A stretch of 64,000 nucleotides of DNA from positions 18,481,431 through 18,545,430 of the forward strand of contig NC_133473.1 in NCBI RefSeq assembly GCF_025370935.1. The letters run 5' to 3'. The notes beneath the pieces are model-generated. The model worked only from the letters and a program-made list of their open reading frames with translations. It made no database searches and was not told the origin of the DNA. Both the position numbers and the translations under genes were made by a program. Each line of letters begins with the position of its first letter. The stretch's first letter is position 1. The DNA comes from Choristoneura fumiferana (taxonomy: Eukaryota > Arthropoda > Insecta > Lepidoptera > Tortricidae). This document shows positions 38,201 through 50,200 of this stretch, piece after piece.

Positions 38201-41200
38201 CGTCTCTGATCTCTAAATATTAAAATCATGTGGTCATCATCATCATCATATCAGCCGTAGAAATTTTACTGTCCGCCATAGACCTCCAGTTGCTTGGGCT
38301 GGAAGCACGGCTTTAACCAGGTGATCCGTCTATATCATTGGTGGACGTCCTACACGTACACATAAAATTACAATCTGGCAATCCTCAAATCGAGGTTAAA
38401 GAAATCTATTAGGCGAGAAAATTCTATCTTAGAACGCCTCACACGCACGTCATAGATAGATACGTAATACATGTAACGAAAATACAAACTGAAACATCAT
38501 CCAACAGAAAAAAAACAGAAAAAGAGACCAGCCCTGGGAATCGAACCCAGGTCCTCAGCATTCTAGGCTGCGTGCTATACCTCTACACCACCACTGGACA
38601 GGAGTCTAGACACAAATATCTCCCATGCACCACACATTTCAGTTTGCTTTTTTCTTAGTCACTTAAGCAGCTCTCTGCTGCTCTCTTTTTCTGGGTTTTT
38701 TCTGCGCATCCATGTTTCAGTTTGTATTTTCGTTGGATTTCACAGGAAGACCGTAAAAGTAACAAATTTGGAGTTGAAGTAAAAAATACAAAAATACTTC
38801 AAAAATCAATCGTAATACGTGTACATTTTTCTCTAGGTTACGACGGCGGTCTCCACACAATTTACTTCGTTGAAGCATGGGAGCAAGGCTTGCTTATAGC
38901 CAACGCTTCAGCTGTTATGCCTATGTGGAAATTGCGAGGTCTTGGCCCTGGGAAGACTGTAAAGCTAATATTCTACGCCAACAATGCCAGAGGACGGTCG
39001 GAGATGGCCACGTTGAAAATCTATACGCCGTCCAGCCTAGCGTTGCATACTGGTTAGTAAAAGTAGTCCTTAGTTATAAGTAATGATCTATTGATATAAA
39101 TGTAATTCTCTGTGATATTGGTTGATCGTAAATACTGCAGATTAGTTATTTTATGTTAGGATTATTTCACAACAATATACTTTTAAAGTTGAAAGTTTCT
39201 GAAAATAAAATAACAGCAAATGACCTTTATAATGTTTTATCCATTAAATTTATAAATTATTTTTAATGTGGTAATTAGAAGCTCCCGTTTTGTTAATTCT
39301 CAAATTTGATATTATACTCCTTAAAAGTTTTCGAATGTATGTGAGTATTTTTACTAAGAAAATAAACAAAGATAATATTTTTTTTCTAATTAACACACGT
39401 GTGTGAAATGTATAATCATTTTGTATGTTTTGTCACGAAAAACACTATCAAATCTTGCAACGAATATCTCCTTTTATCTCGTTATTCTAACGTCATGTTA
39501 ACAATATTGCGTTTGTCCAAAACAGAAGCGAAAACCACAAACAGCCACGGCATGGAGGCGGGATGGGCTTTAGGCATAGTAGCGGGGACCCTGGGTACAC
39601 TGATTGTGGTCACCATCATTGCCCTTTTGGCGAGGAGGAGGCACCATCGACCCATGCAGTATGAAGGTAAATGTACAAGATATTTAGAAATGGAGCGTTT
39701 GCGTGTTCTTGCCTGTATTTAAGTAGGGTCGATTTATCTATTGTGCACTCGGTCTGTCTGCAGATGTCTCTATTGTTTTTGATCCTAATCCATTGTTATA
39801 TAGGTACCAATAAATATTATATATTATAAATGCGAAAGTAATTGTTTGTATGGGTTTACTAATGTTTCGGCGAATAACGTTTGGCAACCTGTTTCATTTC
39901 GCAACTTTTCATTTCCCAACTGTTTAATATTTCTGAAATTGTAAATATTTCAGGGTTTTTATAAAACTAACCTAACCTAACCTAAAGGGTTCTACACGAT
40001 GGCCCTGAAATAAATCCTGAAATATTTACAGTTTAAGAGTTTGTGAAATGAGAAGTTGCGAAATGAAACAGGTTGCCAAACGTTACGTTGCGAAAAGGCA
40101 GTACTCGGTTTGTATGCCCTTCTGTTTGTTTCACCTACGCCGTTACCTAAATCGCTGGATTGATTAAAATGAAAGTTATGTGATAGGTTAAAACTCTACT
40201 TTACGGGTGTTTGGATTTTTTACAGGCTAACTTTAAACTATATTTAACGTGACTTAGTGGCTTGTCTCTCGTGGTTCATTTGCATCAATTCGTTAACGAG
40301 CGAAAACGCTATCTACACATAGGATAGTTTTCATTTCTGAAAATTCCGGAATTCTCGCGAAGTAATTGTTAACATTTACTTAAAAACAAAGTCACGTCAA
40401 AGAAATTATTATTAGACACGATTTATTTATGCACCGTTGTGGTTGGTGACAGGTAGCAATTATTAGATAAAAGTATAGCGTGCACATAATAATTTTAATT
40501 AAATGTAGCGTATAGTGCAACCTCGAGCCACCCATATTGCGTTTGGAGTGAAAATGACACAAATTGCTGCTAATTGTCGTTTACTTTGAGATTATGAACC
40601 TGCAAGCAGTAACTTTGTGATATCATACCTGACGTTACTATCAAGCTGAAATTAATACCAAATACTCAGGTCTACTAGGTACTCAGGTATTAAGGATTAC
40701 AATGCCCTTGCAGGGTTTCACGTTCTCTAACTGTTATTATTTAAGATCTGTAACTTTACGTGAAAGCAATAAAACATGATTATGATCAAGCTCACCCGCG
40801 ATCTTTATAATAGCATAAGGTCGCAAAGTTATTGTTTTAGTTCATTGATATGGACCTCCGCAAAGTAGGTAACGCCTGATTCAATAAATTATGATTATGA
40901 TTACTCTTGAAACAATGAAAAAATCAAACTTTTAAATCAAGACAACTAAAATATAACCGAATATCCAATTTAGGTTAGCTGAAAGAGATTACTATTTAGG
41001 GATAAGCTTGCTTTTGCTCTCGTCTCTATGTATTTATTTGTATTTCTTGTTATTTTATTTTTATGTGCAATAAAAAGTTTACATACGTACATAAATCCTA
41101 TAGGATACGAGTACTTCTGGTTGTCCTAGAAACTTGAAATTTTGTAGGTATGAAGGTAGCTTGTTTATTACAATCAATAAGAAAAAGTTATTTTTTTTAT

Positions 41201-44200
41201 CTGTCAATGTCAGTGAGCATCTAAAAATGACCCCACACTGTGATACCTACAAATACCACACTGTGATATAAACAATGATACCTACAAATTTGTACGAAAC
41301 TCTCGATACGTAAGCCTGACTCGCACTTGCCCGTTTTTATAAATAGAAATAGAGTCGCATCTTAGTATTATTTATTTTTACAGTGTGAATCTACCCTATT
41401 CTGCCACAGTATGAATGTGACATTCTTTTAACATTTTAGGGTACTTCTGAACAGCTGAGCAGTCATCTACCTATCGCAATTTAGCAATTTACGTAGCAAC
41501 CTATAATAATTCAATAAATTATTTCTATATCGCCTTCTAAAATAGTAATTACAAAATGAAAAACGTTGCCAAATGATATAATTTATATATATCATTTGGC
41601 AAAGTTTAATATAATTGATATAATTTAAGTAGATTGTAGACTTTTAAAATAATGAGTGTATGAATGAATTACTTATTTTCATAAATTATTTAATTTATTC
41701 ATTTACTTCATAATCTATTTCATTCATGAATTCATTAAATTCGTTTATTTATTGATTCATTCGCCAATTAAAAGTCCTCGATCTCGAATAAAATAATCGA
41801 AAATACAAACTGAGACATGGATGCACAGAAAAACCAGAAAAAGAGACCAACGCTGGGAATCGAACCCAGGTCCTCAGCATTCCGTGCTGCGTGCCATACC
41901 CCTGCACTACCACTGGACAGGAGTACAGACACAAATTTCTCCTATGCACAAATATCTCAGGTTGCTTTTTTTCCTCCATCTAAATTCTATCAACTTTGCA
42001 AATACTAACGCAATGGGATAAAGCCGATGCCTCTAGTAAAGTTATTCGACAGATTTTTAAAAATAACTGCCGAAACTGTCACCGCCGTATCGATGGTTAA
42101 ACAAAACTGCAGTTCAAATATTAGCTCTATTCCAGCTTCTGCAACAAGATTTTGAAAAGTCAGATCCAAAGCTTTTATTTATTCTTTTACTGCAAGCGTT
42201 TGGCAACAGTGCATGGCTGCAATATCGCGTGTGTAGTACCTATACGGGACCTAAAAGGATAGAGTTTGACTGAGCCATTTTTAGTAACAAAAATAAGGTG
42301 CTTTAAGTTATAGACAGTCACTTCAACAACGATTTAGGTAAAGCAAAATTTTAACGTTTATTTCATGAACAATTTAAAAGTGCATTTTTAACGAGAATTT
42401 CTCTTTTGTTTTTTTATTTATTTAACTTCAACGACCGTGTGTACTTTTCAAACGTTTTACCGCTCTGTCGCATACAAATGTCGTTAGTGGTGTATTTTTC
42501 TTTGTAAAGCTTTCATCGTGGTTTTTATGTTAGAGTAAAATGAATATGTGAAGTAAAAGTTAAAAGATTCGAAACGAAATATAACATTTTGAGCTGTTTA
42601 CATAAAAAATGCTTAAAACGTTTATATTTTTGATTTCTGGCGCTGTATCTTTTCTAGTTAGTTGTGATAGTCGACCAAGAAAGCATTTTACCAATATGGT
42701 ATTTGACAACTCCTGATTTTGCCATATCTTAATATTATTATATAAATATAGATATACAGATAGTGTTAAGCGAAGAGAAAATTTAAATCGGTCGAAAATT
42801 GGATTTATAGTGATTTTTTTCAAAAATCTATATACCTGTCTCTTTCTCAAACGCTTTTTTCTATGCAGCAAGTATGGCGGTATTGGCGTGTGACGTCACA
42901 TACCAGTATGTCTTTCTCTGTCTAATCTTGAATTTCAACCCTTTATAACTTTGTTATTTGTAAAGGTAGCTTAAAAAATGTTTTTATATTCGATAACAGG
43001 CGTTGTGAAGTTTTAATTTATAAAACATATTAAATAGTCAAATACCGTATTGTAATGAAAGTTCCTATCAGAAATAAAACAATAAGACTGATTGTCATAT
43101 TGACTTGTGACTGAGGCTTTGACGTTTTTATGCGCTACAAATGACTTAAAACCATAGGGTGGTAAACTAATTTCTGGGTCGACTATACATAAAATGTTGA
43201 GATAGCACAATACTGTTCCGCTGCAAAACGACGCAAACATTATCATGTTAGATTTGCATGGTAGATCAAACCGAATGTATGTTCTGTCAGACCACAAATA
43301 AGTCGGAATTGCTTCGCTGGGAACTTGAGCGCGGGCGGGAGATTCCGTCGCGTGCCCAGCATTTTTGAACGCCCCCCGCAGCGCGTTCACTGCATTTCAA
43401 ATGTGATTTATGTCCTACTGCATTTCTACTGAAATTGCAGATGTTTCGTCACTTGCTTACGACAGTTTTATTTAGTTTCCAGCTGCCCGTTGTAATGGAA
43501 CGTATGAAGACGTTTCTAGTGCGCGGGGAATATTTCTCCATTATTGAGTGTGAGTTTGAGAGAAGTTGAGTGTTTAAGAAACTTCTAGATTTCGAGATGT
43601 TTAAGAGTTGGTTGAACGTAATTCGTATGACAAAGATATTTGAAAAAATTGTAAATGTCACAACTTTCTTTTATGTGAATATTTTTGCTGTGTTAAAAAT
43701 ATCATAATATATCAAAATTGAAACTGAAATAGTTCTAGTAATATACTTTTTAAAGAGAAGGAATTGGGATATCTATTGAGCAATGAGGTACCGCTATTCT
43801 TGGATAGCGGATTTGAAATGCGTAGCCAGCCCATGTGTAGGATTATAGTGAAATACCTCATGTGCCTTTTATTTCACTGGTTGTCTTACTTTCCGCGCCG
43901 AAACACAGCGGTACAAGCGCTGCTCCCTGGTGGCAGGATGAACAGTGGTAGGTAGTGATCAAGAACCACCTATAATCATCATCATCATCATTTTCAATTT
44001 TATTCTAATGTCTTGCCCGCAGCTGAGAAGGATCCTGCAAAAATAATGTCGTATTCGCGCATAAAAAAGAACTGTATATTGATCCAGATTATAAATTATC
44101 TGTGTGGCAAATTTTGTTACAATCCTTTTAGCTGTTTTTGTATAGTAGACTGATAGATATAAACTACGGACATAAAACATCCAAACTTTGTCATTTGTAT

Positions 44201-47200
44201 GTAATATTAATTACTAGCCGTGGTGGCCTAGTGGTTTGACCTATCGCCTCTCAAGCAGAGGGTCGTGGGTTCAAACCCCGGCTCGCACCTCTGAGTTTTT
44301 AGAAACTCATGTGCAGAATTGAATTTGAAATTTACCACGAGCTTTGCGGTGAAGGAAAACATCGTGAGGAAACCTGCACAAACCTGCGAAGCAATTCAAT
44401 GGTGCGTGTGAAGTTCCCAATCCGCACTGGGCTCGCGTGGGAACTATGGCCCAAGCCCTCTTGTTCTGAGAGGAGGCCTGTGCCCAGCAGTGGGACGCAT
44501 ATAGGCTGGGATGATGATGATGATGTAATATTCATTGGATGACGTGTCAGAAAAATGCTCAATAGTAAAACGTTTACGTACATTATGCCTTTGTTGCCAT
44601 TAATAGCTTCTGTTCTATACTTCATACATTATGAAATCCATCAAGTACATAGATACAATCCTTCAAATGTCCGAGCATAATGCCTTTGAAATTTTGAATA
44701 CTGGTAATATGGAGCAATAAAGATTACTTTTCTACAAAGAGTATTATGCATAGTGTGTTTAAAACAATATAAAAAAAAAACAAACAATTTCAGACCAACA
44801 AAAGTCCATATTTTTTTAGTAGAAATAAGATAAAAGTACAACAGAACTGCTTATCACTGTCCCAATAGTTATCCTTTAATTATAATTATGTTATTGGCAA
44901 AAAAATTACAGGTTCATCTATTATATTATATGGGGTACGTGTCAAGTCATGACAGACGTTCAAGTGCACTTGGTGGTCAGTACGCTCGCCGCTGATCGCA
45001 TTTTCATACAAAAGTAGTTTCGTTCTAATTTAGAAACAACACACTGAAACAATATCGAAAATATAAACTGAGACATGGATGCACAGAAAAACCAGAAAAA
45101 GAGAACAGCGCTGGGAATCGAACCCAGGTCCTCAGCAATCCGTGCTGCGTGCTATAACCCCTACACCACCGCTGGACAGGAATCTAGACACGAATTTTTC
45201 CTATGCATACATATATTCTACTACGCTATTTATGCAGCAGCACTAGCGACATCTACGTTCCGCTCTCATCGAGAGACGTCACACTCTTTCGGAACCAACC
45301 GCTCACCCAGACAAGAGATGTCGCTACTAAGCAATCAAATTATGATTGGTTTTTTGGAGTCTTGGTTTTGAAGTAACAAATTTGGAGTTGAAATAAAAAA
45401 TACAAAAAGACTCCAAAAAACCAATCATACACTGAAACAAAAAAAAACTCTGCGACTATAATGGGAGCAGCTATTTTGATGCTTATAATTAGTTTTTGTT
45501 CATATTCAATGTAACAAAATAAAGTCACATTAATTTTAAGTTATATATGAGAAATGGAAATTCGTTATTGTTTTTGTCCGTTACATTTGATTTTAACCAA
45601 ACCTAATTTATAAACATCGTAATGGCTGCTCCCATTTTAGTTGCAAAGTTCCGTTTTGATCTGTAGTGCTGCTTGTAAATTAGAACGAAACTACGTTTGT
45701 ATGAGGACGCGAGCGTACTGGGGACTCTTAATATGAATCAATTCGTAAAAATTTTCGAAGTACAAATAGCTGCAGTCATAAGTATACTAAAATATTACGA
45801 GTAATATAATTTAAAGGGTATACCTTCAGCGTTGCGTTGGCCGTGTATACGGCTGTCAATTAGTAGTTTAGGAGGCCTAAATGACTTAGAATTCTCTTAG
45901 TCAGTAAGTTCTAAAGACCCTTCTGGCCTGTTTTGAATTCTCGTCAGTCTGAAGCAACATTTGCATATTCATTTGCAGATTTTATCACCCCGAGCTATAA
46001 ATAAAGCTTTGTGCAGATGGTCATTGAATACAGAATGAACAGACTATCCGTGATTTAGATGAACATAGCTATAGGTACTTATGTAGGTATGTAAGTACAC
46101 ACATTATTGTATGTAACGGGATAAAAACTATAATAGCAACGGACAATAATAAATACAACGTTGATTTTTTTTCAAAAGAAGGATCTGTTCTAGTTAAATG
46201 GCAAGCTATAAATCTAGATATCTTCAGGGACTTTCTTATTTATGATATTACCACAGAATAATAATAGTAGGTACAAGTAATATTACTGGGATTTGTTAAT
46301 AAAGCAGAGATTTTAGACATATAAATAACTTTATTCGACATCAAACTTAAAATAATACACAATTTACAGAAAAAAAACATTTGATGATGTTGAAAAGTAA
46401 CTTGACAGCATTAGGCCTCTTGTACACACACGGTTTATAGCCGAAAATCTACGGTTAATTCGCCGCGTGTAGGCACGGTCGTCAGTGTTGTATGGATCAC
46501 TATGAAAGCTTGTAGATGTGCACGGTGGCGCCAAATCACGGAGCCGCGGCCGTGTGCGCCGTGCACGTCTACAAGCTTTCATAGTGATCCATACAACACT
46601 GACGACCGTGCCTACACGCGGCGAATTAACCGTAGATTTTCACGGCGATAAACCGTGTGTGTACAAGAGGCCTTATGCTGCAGTAAGTATATGTGCCTAC
46701 TGGGTCCATATTGGCTCGCATACTTGTTGAAAGTCCGAATGCAATAAATAAAAAAAATATCACAGGACAATTCACACCAAATGACCTAGTCCCAAAGTAA
46801 GCTTAGCAAAGCTTGTGTTATGGGTACTAAGCAACGGATAAATATAATTATATAAATATTAAACACCCAAGACCCGAGAACAAACATTCGTATTTTTCAT
46901 AAAAATATCTGCCCCGACACGGGAATCGAACCCGGGACCTAAAACTTCGTAGTCAGGTTCTCTGACCACTGGTCAGGTGACTCTGGCTCTCTGGCCATCT
47001 GGTCGTCTAATATTTGTCAAAATGATCATACATAATTATGTAAGTACAATTTTAGTAGACAGGCAAACTGATTTTAACAAACACAGGTACATTTTACCAG
47101 ACGCATCTTGTTTTCTATAAGTTAAACAACAATTTAGATAATTAGCAAGGAAATCACAAATCACTAAGGCAGAGCCTACGTAGTATTTATTGTTTATTCG

Positions 47201-50200
47201 CTGTAAGATAATGGGTCGAAGCGAAGCCTAGAAAGAACGCATTAGAGGCTGACTAAGATAAATGTCTACTTGTACTTTAGCGCTACAAAAACTAACAATA
47301 CATATAAATAAAATATATTTTCTCGGAAAGGATGTTTTTATTTACTTACTTGGCTATTTGGGGAAAGCTTCCATACTTGTCTTTAAGTTTTATAGTGTAA
47401 CTTTACTCGTAATTTATTTTGTAGATAATTAGTCGTAATAATGAGAGCTATACCGTACTCAGAGACGTCAATTAAAGATGTGGACGACCAAAAAATAAAA
47501 TAGTTTGCTGTTAACTTAAAACTTTTTTATTATTGCAACAAACTATTTAGATAAGGAACACAATTAAAAAATAAAACAAAAATGAAATCTGCAGCCGGCT
47601 AGCTCGTGCATGAGAAGACGTAGTTGTGAAAGAAAAGTATAATACAATCCAAAAACATACTTAGGGCATACAGAAAGTTTCTGAAACTGGCCACTTATGA
47701 AAAGAAAATAAAAAAAGGTATAATAGGATTTAAAAAAATAACTCTGGCAGTATATTACGTATACACATTGATTTGCAATGTCTCGGAGCGTTCAGCAGGA
47801 CTTCATCACCGGCCATCTACTCCGAGGTAAATCGTAGAGCGGAGTGATGGTAGAATAGAAAGGATGGATGGAACAGAAAATGAAGGGCTGGAATTAAATA
47901 CCCTGCTTTAACTGTTTGCTAACAGCATCTATCCAAGTGTCGTTCTAGGGTCGGCTAGCGAACTCCGTTATTATGTATCCGTTGTATTATTTTTCGGTTC
48001 CATTACACAAATTGTTTGATTTCTAAAATAAATTAAAATAGTCAAATACCGTATAAAATTTAATCGAAAAGTTAGCAAATCTCGTGTTATGGGGGTCTTG
48101 TAGTATGGGTTACGTACCAGGCAACGTTAACCTACTTAGATTTATAGATAGCTACATAAGTAGATACTGCAGCATTTTTATCTGTGCCTGCAATAGCTTT
48201 AGGTGTTTTGGCAAGAAAAATACCTACTCCCTTCAATAAAATGGCATTGATACAAAAAATTGGTGAATTGTATTTTGATAGTCAATAATTTTTCACGAGT
48301 ATTGCGTTTTTGCAACGTAACGTTTGGCAACCTGTTTCATTTCGCAACTTTTCATTTCGCAAACTCTAAAACTAAATATTTCAGGATTTATTTCTGTTCC
48401 ATCGTGTAGAACCCTTTGGGTTAGGTTAGGTTAATTTTATAAAAATCCTGAAATATTTACAGTTTCAGAAATATTAAACAATTGGGAAATGAAAAGTTGC
48501 GAAATGAAACAGGTTGCCAAACGTTATTCGCCGAAGCATTAGTAAACCACTTTTTCAATAAATTACGTTTCCATTTATTTTTTGCCAGCAATTAACTACT
48601 TCCAGCCCTAGGCATACGTATTGCGAGCCATTGATGATAGACTTTATATACCTAAATAAAATAATAATAAAAAATGTAAAAATGAAATTTCTTCGTGTTT
48701 GCAGCTTTAATAGAAAAATACTATCTTCAAATAACATTCATACATAAAGTTGGCGAATTGTTTTTTTGATAGTCAAAATCACACTCACGTCATTGTGGTA
48801 TTATGACTTTGGCAATTTTGATACCTAGTCAAAGTCATTAGCGATATTGAATTGCAACTTATTTTTGTAGTATTTATTTTTAGCTATAAAAAACTTATCA
48901 AATAATCCAACATACAATTGTTTTTTAACAACTAGGTTATTAGTACCGTCAGGTAACTGTTACATTATTCAAGATGCCAAGTCAATAATAACGATAATTA
49001 GTTCACAATTTAATTTAAGATTCATTTTAAAACGTGAGATTTGGACAGTAATTACTGTCATTACTATAGAAGGTATACTTACTCTATAAATCCTTAATGA
49101 ATAGTTATCTCTCTAGAAAAATACATACTCCGTTCAAATGTCATTAATATAATAACGTAAATTATTTATATATAACATTACGGGAGAGTTTAGCACTCCA
49201 GTATTTTTTTTTTTGTTTGACCGTCAACAATATACTTCGCCTTTTGATAATGTAGTAAACAATGACGACTTTTGCAGACATTATTGAGAAAAAGCTTTAA
49301 AGGCCTCCTAAATAACGGCTTAAAGGTTCCTTGAACACAATAATATTTTCAAAGTTTAGTTCATCTTTAACATTTTCTTTATTTTCCAGCTCCCATTCAG
49401 ACAGTGAAGGCGTACATAGGATCGATCCAGAGCACAAACCACTCTCCTATTCAGCCGGACGATAAAAATCCTGACGTTGTGCCTCTTGGTAAAGGTAAAT
49501 GTTTAAAAATATCACACGTAATCTCCCTCTCTTCCCATACATTTTTACCTCACAAAAATGGCGCTTTTTGCACACTTGGAAAAAAAAATTGTATCGCGTA
49601 ATATCTTATAATGATTCTTTAATGAAATCTTTCTTGAATGGGCTTATTCATTTTACTGTCCTATTTAAGAACCTCATAGTGACAATAGATACTTTGAGTC
49701 AGTCACAAAATACCTAATAATATAATCTTCAATAAACCTCGGAACTGATTTAATATCATGATCTAAACCATAATTACATTTACTGCGAAACGGAGACATA
49801 AATTTAATAAACAGCCGGCTGTTTCGTAGGCTTTAGTAACATAAAATCGTATTAAATTTCCTCACTAATACTTGGAACTGGATTTTGAAGCAAAATTTTA
49901 CAAGTGGGGCAGTTTAAAACTTTTGAATGCGTAAATACTTTAATATCTTGATAATCATAATTCAATATCACACTCGATTACATTTTGTATTATGTCGTTT
50001 GTCTTTGGCAAAGCTTTGATTTTAATTACCTATAGCATAACGGCAGGGCGGAGGGCGTATATTTTCAGCACGTTTAGCTATATCAAAAAATTTTGTGTCA
50101 ACTTTGTGTTGCTGTTTGGTTATATGACGTCGTCTTATCTTCACGGACACGTTACTACAACATACAACAGGCCATCTTCTTAAGTTTTTTACCTATATCA

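Larger units (their letters stand above)
36783..38836. other. Intron between exons 9 and 10 (2.1 kb)
   Basis: Contains a SINE-1 copy (36990-37292), a LINE fragment (38236-38350) and SINE-3-derived DNA (38475-38806). The region 37500-37760 is non-repetitive in appearance, with several ATTA/TAAT words; nothing else is recognised. Confidence 0.85.
39667..49389. other. Intron between exons 11 and 12 (9.7 kb)
   Basis: It holds an inverted pair of MITEs (39853-40097 and 48305-48548), repeat E and LINE tails, two SINE-3, a SINE-1, a SINE-2, a 742-bp TIR element (44979-45720) and a Harbinger-like MITE (46414-46672). I see nothing recognisable in 40110-40790, 41100-41780, 41980-43770, 45750-46400, 47010-48290 and 48560-49389. 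Confidence 0.85.

Noticed and set aside
39968..39986. TTAGG/CCTAA repeats (also at 1745, 6475, 27278, 48420) as telomeric DNA
   Set aside because: Only two or three units each, inside dispersed repeats or isolated; far too short for a telomere or a telomeric insertion.
43013..43390. 125-codon minus-strand frame inside the exon 11-12 intron
   Set aside because: No domain recognised, low-complexity start and no supporting signals; it lies in ordinary intron sequence.
46518..46730. Open frames across 46364-46730 on both strands
   Set aside because: They are the two arms of the Harbinger-like MITE read in either direction.
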